Below are positions 24,770 to 32,164 of a stretch of 41,322 nt of DNA, piece by piece. Each line of letters opens with the position of its first letter. Within the stretch, counting starts at the first letter, position 1. The stretch covers positions 1 through 41,322 of the forward strand of contig URBM01000002.1 in assembly GCA_900545995.1 (NCBI GenBank). Reading direction: 5' to 3'. The translations under genes and the position numbers were made by a program. The DNA comes from an uncultured Collinsella sp. Its GTDB lineage: Bacteria; Actinomycetota; Coriobacteriia; Coriobacteriales; Coriobacteriaceae. The notes under the pieces were generated by a model. It saw only the letters and a list, made by a program, of their open reading frames with translations, had not been told where the DNA came from and searched no databases.

Positions 24770-27262
24770 TTAGCTAATTCCCACAAACATGCAGCCCGAG
24801 GTGGCGCCGCGCAGGCGGGCGGCGGGCTTGCGGCCGGCTTGAGCCGCCTCGACGGCGCGACGGACGCGACCGACGGCACGGCCAATCTCATCGGCCTCGA
24901 GCAAGGTTCCGTCGACCATAAGACGACGGACGCCGGCATCGAGCAGCTGAGGAATCTGCGGCGTGAGGTCGATGGGGTAGGCATCGTACAGGCGAGAGCG
25001 GCCGTGGATGTCGGTGCGGACGGGCATGACCTTTCCGTCGATATTCTTGAGCGAGAGCTTGCGGGCACGCAGACGGCAGTTGACACAATCGTGGATGCAG
25101 CCGTTGGCAACCTGCAGAATGCAATGCTCGCTTGTCATGACGCGCGGGCGGCCAAAGACGGTGATGCCCAAAGCCGCGGGCGCGGCGGCACCGAGCGAGA
25201 CAATCTCGTCGAGCGTGATTTCGGGCGAGAGCCAAAACGCACCGGCTCCGCGCTCGGCAAGCGCCTCCATGCAGGGCGTGTTGTGCACCGGCAGGCAAGA
25301 GCGAATTTCGGCCGTGGCGCCGGCCTGCGCGGCTACGGCGAGCTCGGAGATATTACCGACGGCGACGGTAGCTCCGGCATTGATCCAGGGATCGACGCGC
25401 TCGTGGTCGACGGCGCGGCAGACCTCGTCGAGTACGGGTACGATGCCCTGCTCAAACGCATCGGCGGGGGAGAGCTCGGCCGCATCGAGCGCATCGGTGG
25501 TCATGTAGATGCGCGTGGCGCCCTCGGCGCGAGCTGCCTCGGCGGCTTCGAGCGTGGTGACGGCGGCGCAGATCTGCGGCTCATCGCGGTAATGCTCGGG
25601 CATAGCGCGCGTACATTTGTCGAGCACCGGAATCTCGAGAGTTTTCGCGCGCTCCTCGTACGGCGCCAGAATGGCCTCTTCCAGCGCCTTGCAAGCGGCG
25701 GCGCGCACCTTGTGAACGGCGGAGAAGCCCATGCCGCAGCCGGCGTCGAGCGAAACGTCAAAGCTCGCTGCCTCAAAGGGCGAGGAGCCCATGCGGCCCA
25801 CATGCTCAACCAGGTCTGCCGCCTCGACGGCGCGGGTCTTGGCGGCCTCGACGGTGAAGCCTGTGGCGGTGGCGGTGAGCGCGGGGCTGTCACAGCAGGT
25901 GAGTGTGACGGTAAACGGCTCGCCCAGGCGCGCCACGACGGACGCATCAACAGCTCGGCGGCGCAGCACATCGCGCTTGAGCGCGGCGCCGGCGGCGTCG
26001 ATGGCACGCTGGCTGCGAATCACGCGGACGCGGCAGCCCTCGGGCATGCTGCGGGGTACGCGACATTCGATGATGTCGCCTGCGGCGGCATCATCGGCAG
26101 CAATGGTGGTCAGGAACTGGTCAAACTCGTTATCGTGGCGAAGCTCCAGCAGGTCGCCTTTGCCCACGGGCTCAAACAGCTCAATGCGGGCGATGGCAGC
26201 GCGGCGACGGCGGTCGTCGGGTTTGAGCCCGCGCACATCGCGGTTGGCCAGACGGCTGCCCAGCACCGTGCCTACGATCTGGCCGCGGTTGTTGGATCGC
26301 TCGTAACTCATCATCTCGTCGCCCGAGGTGCCGTCCTGATAGGCGTGCGTAAAGTCGCGGTTAAAGCAACGCTTGAGCTGGCGCTGGCGGGCGGCCTCCT
26401 CGTCCTTGGCCACGGTGGCTCCGGCCAGCATATCGTCAATTTCGTGACGGTACACATCGACGATGGAATACACGTAATCGGGGGCCTTCATGCGGCCCTC
26501 GAGCTTGAGCGATGCGGCGCCGGCGTCATACAGACGGCGAACAAGCTGCGAAGTGTTGGTGTCGCGCGGGCACAGTGCGCGCTCGCGACCGGCAGGGGAA
26601 AGCGCGCGGCCGTTCTCGTCGATCAGCTCGTAAGGCAGGCGACAGGGCTGAGCGCACATGCCGCGGTTGGCAGAGCGGCCCGCCATGGCAAAGCTCGAAA
26701 GCAGGCACAGGCCCGAGTAGCAAAAGCAGATGGCGCCATGGCTAAAGACCTCAAGGTCCACATCGGGCGCGGCGTCGTGGATGGTGGCGATCTCGTCAAT
26801 GGAGAGCTCACGCGAGAGGGTCACACGGTCGGCGCCCTGCTCGCGACACCAAAGGGTTCCGCGGTCGTCGTGGATGTTCGCCTGGGTCGAGATATGCGTC
26901 TCGATGCCGGGCATCGTGCGCTTGACCTCAAAGAACAGGCCCCAGTCCTGGATAATGAAGGCGTCGGCGCCCAGCGTGGAGCAGCGATGGATGAGCTGCA
27001 GCGCATCGCCCATCTCGGACTGCTTGATGACAATGTTGACCGTGACGTAGACGCGCGACCCGGCTAGATGTGCGGCGCGGCAGGCTTGCTCAAAGGCCTC
27101 GTCGGTAAAGTTGGTGGCCTTGCGGCGGGCGTTGAAGCTGCCCATGCCGCAGTAGATGGCGTCTGCCCCGGCGGCGAGCGCGGCGGCAAAGGGCTCGGGC
27201 CCTCCGGCGGGCGCCAAAAGCTCGGGTCTGCGGTTGGTGGTTCGACTGGCGGTTGCGGTCAT
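24770..27262 (-). CDS. Peptidase U32 family protein (RlhA/YhbU-like), long form
   Basis: An 830-residue protein. The N-terminal domain matches U32: PELLAPAGGPEPFAAALAAGADAIYCG, then EVFSHGAICFCYSGLC with C179, C181, C186 and the downstream C203 and C207 (NRGMCAQPCR), a cysteine cluster like those that bind Fe-S in this family. A second half of about 400 residues carries further U32-like sequence and the cysteines of ANGCIHDCVNC. E. coli RlhA hydroxylates a 23S rRNA cytidine and UbiU acts in ubiquinone synthesis, so rRNA modification is plausible given the adjacent pseudouridine synthase. Peptidase activity is historical naming. Start at 27262 follows AAAGGCAGGA. Confidence 0.88.
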   Translation of the reverse strand: MTATASRTTNRRPELLAPAGGPEPFAAALAAGADAIYCGMGSFNARRKATNFTDEAFEQACRAAHLAGSRVYVTVNIVIKQSEMGDALQLIHRCSTLGADAFIIQDWGLFFEVKRTMPGIETHISTQANIHDDRGTLWCREQGADRVTLSRELSIDEIATIHDAAPDVDLEVFSHGAICFCYSGLCLLSSFAMAGRSANRGMCAQPCRLPYELIDENGRALSPAGRERALCPRDTNTSQLVRRLYDAGAASLKLEGRMKAPDYVYSIVDVYRHEIDDMLAGATVAKDEEAARQRQLKRCFNRDFTHAYQDGTSGDEMMSYERSNNRGQIVGTVLGSRLANRDVRGLKPDDRRRRAAIARIELFEPVGKGDLLELRHDNEFDQFLTTIAADDAAAGDIIECRVPRSMPEGCRVRVIRSQRAIDAAGAALKRDVLRRRAVDASVVARLGEPFTVTLTCCDSPALTATATGFTVEAAKTRAVEAADLVEHVGRMGSSPFEAASFDVSLDAGCGMGFSAVHKVRAAACKALEEAILAPYEERAKTLEIPVLDKCTRAMPEHYRDEPQICAAVTTLEAAEAARAEGATRIYMTTDALDAAELSPADAFEQGIVPVLDEVCRAVDHERVDPWINAGATVAVGNISELAVAAQAGATAEIRSCLPVHNTPCMEALAERGAGAFWLSPEITLDEIVSLGAAAPAALGITVFGRPRVMTSEHCILQVANGCIHDCVNCRLRARKLSLKNIDGKVMPVRTDIHGRSRLYDAYPIDLTPQIPQLLDAGVRRLMVDGTLLEADEIGRAVGRVRRAVEAAQAGRKPAARLRGATSGCMFVGIS

Positions 27263-27418
27263 ATCCTGCCTTTCAAAATGCTCAGATACTCAAAAGTATA
27301 GTGGCGCCGTTGCGGCAGGCTATGCCCGTGCTCCAAGCGGGATAAAGTCTTCAGCAGCTTGGACTGGCTGCTCCACATGAGAACCGTTCAGCGGTTCGGG
27401 GAGACCGTTGGGCGATAA

Positions 27419-27473
27419 AATATTCTCGCAAGCTGATAATATTCTTGCATCGCGCGGAAACCTTGAGTACTAT
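27419..27473 (+). promoter_or_regulatory. Candidate ridA promoter with 12-bp direct repeats
   Basis: AATATTCTCGCA (27419-27430) and AATATTCTTGCA (27438-27449) are direct repeats 19 bp apart. The second overlaps a -35-like TTGCAT (27445-27450), and TACTAT (27468-27473) follows after 17 bp as a -10. A site for a regulator in tandem is therefore possible. The remainder of 27263-27418 holds no gene; TATACT on the minus strand at 27295-27300 could be a -10 for the U32 gene. Confidence 0.45.
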
Positions 27474-27561
27474 CCCAATCAAGCGCGGTGTTCAGACCGA
27501 ACTGTGCCTCCCGGTGCGAACGCCGCGCTCACGCTCTCTATCTGATCGTAAGGAGAAAAAC

Positions 27562-27939
27562 ATGAGCAAGACCGTTGTGTCTTCCGATAACGCACCCGCA
27601 GCCATCGGCCCGTATTCCCCTGGTATCCAGACCGGCAACATGGTGTTTCTGTCCGGCCAGCTGGGCATCGATCCCGCGACCGGCAAGATGCCCGAGGGCG
27701 TCGAGGCCCAGGCCAAGCAGTCCCTCGCCAACGTCGAGGCCCTGCTGACCGCTGCCGGCGCCACCTTTGCCGATGTCGTCAAGACCACGGTCTACCTGGC
27801 CGACATTGCCGACTTCGCTGCCGTGAACGAGATCTACGCCTCCAAGTTCGAGGCCCCGTTCCCCGCGCGCAGCGCCTTCCAGGTTGCCGCCCTTCCGGCT
27901 GGCGGTCTGGTTGAGATCGAGGTCGTCGCCGCTCTCTAA
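27562..27939 (+). CDS. ridA: RidA family reactive-intermediate/imine deaminase
   Basis: RidA hydrolyses 2-aminoacrylate and other enamines/imines produced by PLP enzymes. The 125-residue protein has APAAIGPYSPGIQTGNMVFLSGQ, active-site R103 in PARSAFQVAALP and the C-terminal VEIEVVAAL. The frame is open upstream to 27445, but AAGGAG at 27550-27555 supports ATG 27562. It is a single-gene unit closed by a terminator and convergent with the YheO-type regulator. Confidence 0.94.
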   Translation: MSKTVVSSDNAPAAIGPYSPGIQTGNMVFLSGQLGIDPATGKMPEGVEAQAKQSLANVEALLTAAGATFADVVKTTVYLADIADFAAVNEIYASKFEAPFPARSAFQVAALPAGGLVEIEVVAAL

Positions 27940-27969
27940 GGCGTTGGCAACAACTAAACATGACATGCA

Positions 27970-28003
27970 AAAAGACCCTGCAGTGCGAGCTGCAGGGTCT
28001 TTT
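27970..28003. terminator. Bidirectional terminator between ridA and the YheO-type gene
   Basis: A perfect 14-bp stem (AAAAGACCCTGCAG with CTGCAGGGTCTTTT) and a six-base loop, with an A-run on the left and a T-run on the right. It can end both convergent genes. Confidence 0.9.
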
Positions 28004-28059
28004 GTCAAGCGATGCGACAAAAATGATCCGTTTTCCTCCGCTCCCAAGGAATCAGCGGG

Positions 28060-28716
28060 TTAGCCTTCCTTGCGGACTTTTTGCAGGTAGCGGTAGACGC
28101 TGGGCTCCGAGATGCCCAGCGCGGTGGCGGCGCAGGCCACGGCTCCCTTGAGCATGAACACCCCGTTGCCGTTGAGGTGGCGAATGACGTCCACGCGGTC
28201 GCTCTGACCAAGCGACGCTACATCCAGCCCGCGCGCGCTCAGCAACTCGGTAATGCTGCGGTCGATGAGCTCCTGTGTAGACTCCGAAAGACTTTCGACT
28301 TCGATAGACGCAGGCTCCGCCTGCCTGGGCACAGCGTCGAAGCATGCCATGAGCTGCTGCGCCATGGCGTTGATGGAGCGCACGGTCGAGAGGTCGGTGT
28401 TAACGCAGAGCATACCGACGATCTCGTTATTCTCGCGGATAAAGTACGTCGCTGACTCCAACGTCTTGCCGCCGGCACCACGCCCCTCGTAGCCCGTAAT
28501 AAACGGCAGGTCGCGATACTTGGGGTCGTGCATGATCTTGAGCGCCAGATCGGTGGCGGGACCGCCGACCTTGCGGCCGCTCACGATGCCGTTGCGAATA
28601 TCGACGATGGCGTGGTCGGGATCCGAGAAATCGTGCAGCACGATTTCGCTGTTTTTGCCGAGTATCTGCTCCAGAAAATCGACCATCGGCAAAAAGCGGC
28701 GTACGGTCTCGTTCAC
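28060..28716 (-). CDS. YheO-like PAS / helix-turn-helix transcriptional regulator
   Basis: A 218-residue protein with an N-terminal YheO-type PAS domain (FLPMVDFLEQILGKNSEIVLHDFSD, NGIVSGRKVGGPATDL) and a C-terminal helix-turn-helix (GVFMLKGAVACAATALGISEPSVYRYL, with EPSVYRYL as recognition helix). The start is GTG 28716, six bases after AAAGGAG (28723-28729); the open frame to 28857 has no family resemblance. It is divergent from the purine operon at 29069 and may control it. A known relative, DauR, controls D-arginine catabolism in Pseudomonas, so the ligand here is unknown. Confidence 0.88.
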   Translation of the reverse strand: MNETVRRFLPMVDFLEQILGKNSEIVLHDFSDPDHAIVDIRNGIVSGRKVGGPATDLALKIMHDPKYRDLPFITGYEGRGAGGKTLESATYFIRENNEIVGMLCVNTDLSTVRSINAMAQQLMACFDAVPRQAEPASIEVESLSESTQELIDRSITELLSARGLDVASLGQSDRVDVIRHLNGNGVFMLKGAVACAATALGISEPSVYRYLQKVRKEG

Positions 28717-28952
28717 GGGCAACTCCTTTGGGTGAAAACGGAAATGTTCATAACAATTTTTTCTCATGGTAACACGCTGCCCACCATCTCGTATATCCGC
28801 AGGTACATTGCGTAATGCAGACGAACGGTAGGAATTTAGCGGTAAACGGTTGACCAAAAGAAAAGTTAGATGTTATTTTGACCAGACACTTTCCTGACCT
28901 GCGGAAATGCGTTATTTCAGCTGAAGAATGGTCTGATAACAAAAAATTATTA

Positions 28953-28981
28953 TTGAGAATGAGAATCATCTTTAATACGAT
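28953..28981 (+). promoter_or_regulatory. Candidate purine-operon promoter with Fur-like box
   Basis: TTGAGA (28953-28958), a 17-bp spacer and TACGAT (28976-28981) form a good promoter about 90 bp before the permease start. GAGAATGAGAATCATCTTT (28955-28973) overlaps it and matches the classical 19-bp Fur box in about 14 positions. The surrounding 28717-29068 is AT-rich, without genes, and also has TTGACCA twice (28850 and 28878). Confidence 0.5.
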
Positions 28982-29068
28982 ATGCAATGAAGGCACAACC
29001 TCAACCCCGCACTGCGTCACAATAGAGCGTTAGATGCGAAAACAACTACTTCGAGGATTGGTGGTCAA

Positions 29069-30463
29069 ATGACCCAGGAGACGGTTACGAACGGCACTGA
29101 AGCCCTGTTCACTCGCGAAGGCATGCCGCCCGTTAAGGAAATGATCCCGTGTGCCCTTCAGCATGTACTGGCATCGTTTGCCGGCATCATTACCCCGGCG
29201 GTCATCATGGCCGGCGTCTACGGCTTTAATAGCCAGCAGAGCACCGACATCATTCAGGTTGCACTCATTCTTTCGGCGATCGACACGGCCCTTCAGGCCT
29301 TCGCTCCCTTCCGTCGCATTGGCGGCGGCCTGCCCATCGTCATGGGCGTTTCGTTCGCGTTCCTGCCGGCCCTTCAGGCCATGGGCGCCTCGGGCTTTAG
29401 TTTTGGCGCGCTGCTGGGCGGCGAGATCGTTGGCGGTGCCGTCGCGGTCCTCTTTGGTCTGGCCTACAGCAAGATTAAGTGGCTGTTCCCGCCCGTCGTG
29501 ACCGGCACGGTCATCTTCTCCATTGGCGTCTCTCTCTATCCCACGGCCGTCAAATACATGGCCGGTGGCATGGGCACGCCGTTGTGGGGCACCCCGCAGG
29601 CATGGTGCGTCGCTCTTATCACCTTCGCCGTCGTCTTCGCGCTCGCCAACTTTGGAAAGGGCACGCTCAAGCTGGGATCCGTGTTCTTTGGCATGATCGT
29701 TGGCATGATCGTTTCGATCCCCTTTGGCATGATCGACTTCTCCAGCGTCGCCACCGCTCAGGTCTTCGCTCTTCCCAAGCTCATGCCCTACGCGCTCGAG
29801 TTTGATCCCGAGGTCTGCATTACCCTCGCCGTCGTGTTCCCCATGGTTGCCATCCAGGTTATCGGTGACGTCTCCGCCGCCTGCCTGGGCTCCATCGACC
29901 GTATGCCCACCGAGCGCGAGCTCTCCGGCGCTATCGTGTCCCAGGGCCTCACTTCTATGGTCGGCGGCCTGCTGGGCGGTCTTCCCACCAGCGCCCTTGG
30001 CCAGAACGTGGGCATCATCTGCTCCAACAAGGTCGTCAACAAGTGGGTCTTTGTGATCATCGCGGCCGTCTTTGCCATCGCCGGTCTGTTCCCGCAGCTC
30101 TCTGCCGTGCTCTCCGCCATCCCGCAGCCTGTTATCGGCGGCGCGACCGTCGGCGTCTTTGGCACCATCACCATGAACGGTGTGCGCATGTTCACCCGCG
30201 AGGGCCTCACGCAGCGCACCACCACCATCGTCGGCACCTCCGTTGTCTTTGGCTTGGGTATCTGGATGGCCAGCGGTTGCCTTGCCGGCGAGGGCATGCC
30301 CACCTGGGTGTCCACCGTCATCGGCTCCAACGCCGTAACCCCCACCGCCATCATGGCCATCGTGCTCAACCTGATCCTTCCGCAGACGCCGGTCGTGGCT
30401 CAGCACATCGATGCCGCCAAGGATGCCGCTGTGAATCTGGTCCTGCCCGAGAGCAAGAAGTAA
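29069..30463 (+). CDS. NCS2-family purine (xanthine/urate) permease
   Basis: A 464-residue integral membrane protein with about 12-14 hydrophobic segments. Family features are LQHVLASFAGIITPAVI near the N-terminus, the conserved polar stretch around FPMVAIQVIGDVSAA, GGLPTSALGQNVGII (the NCS2 signature region) and PQPVIGGATVGVFG. Context favours purines over uracil: it heads an operon with SsnA, YgfK and XdhD homologues, as xanQ/uacT-type genes do in the E. coli ygf cluster. The exact substrate is inferred. Confidence 0.88.
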   Translation: MTQETVTNGTEALFTREGMPPVKEMIPCALQHVLASFAGIITPAVIMAGVYGFNSQQSTDIIQVALILSAIDTALQAFAPFRRIGGGLPIVMGVSFAFLPALQAMGASGFSFGALLGGEIVGGAVAVLFGLAYSKIKWLFPPVVTGTVIFSIGVSLYPTAVKYMAGGMGTPLWGTPQAWCVALITFAVVFALANFGKGTLKLGSVFFGMIVGMIVSIPFGMIDFSSVATAQVFALPKLMPYALEFDPEVCITLAVVFPMVAIQVIGDVSAACLGSIDRMPTERELSGAIVSQGLTSMVGGLLGGLPTSALGQNVGIICSNKVVNKWVFVIIAAVFAIAGLFPQLSAVLSAIPQPVIGGATVGVFGTITMNGVRMFTREGLTQRTTTIVGTSVVFGLGIWMASGCLAGEGMPTWVSTVIGSNAVTPTAIMAIVLNLILPQTPVVAQHIDAAKDAAVNLVLPESKK

Positions 30464-30479
30464 CCAATTCGGTGCTATT

Positions 30480-30559
30480 CGCCGGCGGACGCATCGCCTC
30501 GTCCGCCGGCGCCATGCGGCGCCAAGCCGCACTTCAAAGGGCTCGTCCCTTTGGTGAAG
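30480..30559 (+). repeat. Three consecutive hairpins in the permease-ssnA gap
   Basis: A perfect 12-bp stem CGCCGGCGGACG/CGTCCGCCGGCG (30480-30511, loop CATCGCCT) is followed by GCGGC/GCCGC (30516-30530) and AAAGGG/CCCTTT flanked by CTTC/GAAG (30532-30559). There are no T-runs. They may stabilise or mark processing of the operon mRNA, or cause partial termination. The remaining part of 30464-30659 shows no gene. Confidence 0.65.
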
Positions 30560-30659
30560 CGTTGGCGGGAGAGGGCCCGTTTCCGGTGTAGGCCGGCGCT
30601 TCGCACTTCCGCCATGTCAGAGGTGTCAAACCCCGCCCCTGATGTTGAAGGGAGCATTT

Positions 30660-32015
30660 ATGCTTCTGGTCGCTAACGGTTCCGTCTTTACCCGCAACGC
30701 TCAGACTCCGTTCATTCCCAACGGTGCGGTCGCCATTGACGGAGATACGATCGTCGAAGTGGGCCCCGAGCGCGAGCTCAAGGCCAAGTACCCGGATGCC
30801 GAGTACGTCGACGCCCAGGGCAACCTCATCATGCCCGGACTTATCAACTGCCACACCCACATCTACTCGGGTCTGGCCCGCGGCCTTGCCATTAAGGGCT
30901 GCAACCCCACCAACTTCCTGGAGAATCTTGAGCAGCAGTGGTGGAAGATCGACGACAACCTGACGCTCGACGGCACCAAGGCCAGCGCCTATGCCACGAT
31001 TCTGGATTCCATCCGCGACGGCGTCACCACGATCTTCGATCACCATGCGAGCTTCTGCGAGATTCCGGGCAGCCTCTTTACCATTAAGGACGCCGCTCAG
31101 GAGCTGGGCATGCGTTCGTGCCTGTGCTACGAGGTCTCCGACCGCCGCGGTCAGGAAAAATGCGACCAGGCCATTGCCGAGAACGCCGAGTTTGCCCAGT
31201 GGGCCGCCAAGGAGCGTCGCGATAACGACAACCACATGATCGCCGCCATGTTTGGCGGTCACGCCACCTTTACGCTTTCGGACGAGACCATGGACAAGAT
31301 GGCCGAGGCCAACAACGGCCTGACCGGCTTCCACATCCACGTGTGCGAGGGCATGAACGATGTGTGGGACTCCCGCCTCAACCGCGGCGGCATCAGCCCC
31401 GTCGAGCGCCTGCTGCAGCACAACCTGCTCGGTCCCGACACCATGCTCGGCCACTGCATCCACGTGACGCCCGCCGAGATGGACATCGTCAAGGAGTCCG
31501 GCACCTGGCTGGTCAACAACCCCGAATCCAATATGGGAAACGCCGTGGGCTGCGCCCCCGTGCTCGAGTTCTTCCGCCGCGGCATCCCCGTGTGCATGGG
31601 CACCGACGCCTACACCCACGATATGCTCGAGAGCCTCAAGGTCTTCCTGATCATTCAGCGCCACAACGCCGCCATGCCCAACGTGGGCTGGTGCGAGGCC
31701 ATGACCATGCTGTTCGAGAACAACGCCAAGATGGCGAGCAAGTACTTCGATCGCAAGCTCGGCGTGCTCGAGGCCGGCGCTGCCGCCGACGTCATCGTTA
31801 TGGACTACAAGCCCTTTACGCCGCTGAGCGAGGAGAACATCGACGGCCACATGCTCTTTGGCATGATGGGCAAAAACTGCCGCACCACCATCATCAACGG
31901 CCGCGTCCTGTACAAGGATCGCGAGTTCGTTGGCATTGATGAGGACAAGATCAACGCGTGGACCATGGCCGAGTCCAAGAAGCTCTGGAGCACGCTCAAC
32001 GATCGCGCCTACTAA
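30660..32015 (+). CDS. ssnA: SsnA-type amidohydrolase
   Basis: A 451-residue metal-dependent aminohydrolase of the chlorohydrolase/guanine deaminase superfamily. It has the metal motif NCHTHIYSG (H65, H67), GFHIHVCEG, MLGHCIHV and the aspartate in CMGTDAYTHD. The SsnA subgroup is found with YgfK and XdhD in purine-fermenting bacteria, where it is thought to deaminate or open a purine-derived ring. ATG 30660 follows GAAGGGAG; an in-frame TTG at 30642 is less likely. Located between the permease and ygfK genes. Confidence 0.88.
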   Translation: MLLVANGSVFTRNAQTPFIPNGAVAIDGDTIVEVGPERELKAKYPDAEYVDAQGNLIMPGLINCHTHIYSGLARGLAIKGCNPTNFLENLEQQWWKIDDNLTLDGTKASAYATILDSIRDGVTTIFDHHASFCEIPGSLFTIKDAAQELGMRSCLCYEVSDRRGQEKCDQAIAENAEFAQWAAKERRDNDNHMIAAMFGGHATFTLSDETMDKMAEANNGLTGFHIHVCEGMNDVWDSRLNRGGISPVERLLQHNLLGPDTMLGHCIHVTPAEMDIVKESGTWLVNNPESNMGNAVGCAPVLEFFRRGIPVCMGTDAYTHDMLESLKVFLIIQRHNAAMPNVGWCEAMTMLFENNAKMASKYFDRKLGVLEAGAAADVIVMDYKPFTPLSEENIDGHMLFGMMGKNCRTTIINGRVLYKDREFVGIDEDKINAWTMAESKKLWSTLNDRAY

Positions 32016-32031
32016 TTCACAAGTAGATTCG

Positions 32032-32145
32032 CGTGCGTCGGATGTTTCGCCGCATCCGACGCACGTATAGGCGGCCTCCGCGGGGTCGCCGGCGCTGTGC
32101 TAGCGCTACACCGTATTTGCGCCCGCCGCGCGGTCTCGCCGGGCG
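32032..32145 (+). repeat. Hairpin array in the ssnA-ygfK gap
   Basis: CGTGCGTCGGATG (32032-32044) pairs perfectly with CATCCGACGCACG (32053-32065) over 13 bp. GCGCT/AGCGC (32092-32106) and CGCCCG/CGGGCG (32120-32145) follow. No T-run follows the first stem. This repeats the pattern of the preceding gap and is a candidate RNA-processing or stability region. Confidence 0.6.
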
Positions 32146-32164
32146 TTACAGAGAGGAGCTCATT

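Noticed and set aside
24839..27067. A 742-residue plus-strand open frame opposite the U32-family gene
   Set aside because: The minus-strand U32 frame has the family signature, conserved cysteines and a good ribosome binding site; the plus-strand frame has no recognisable features.
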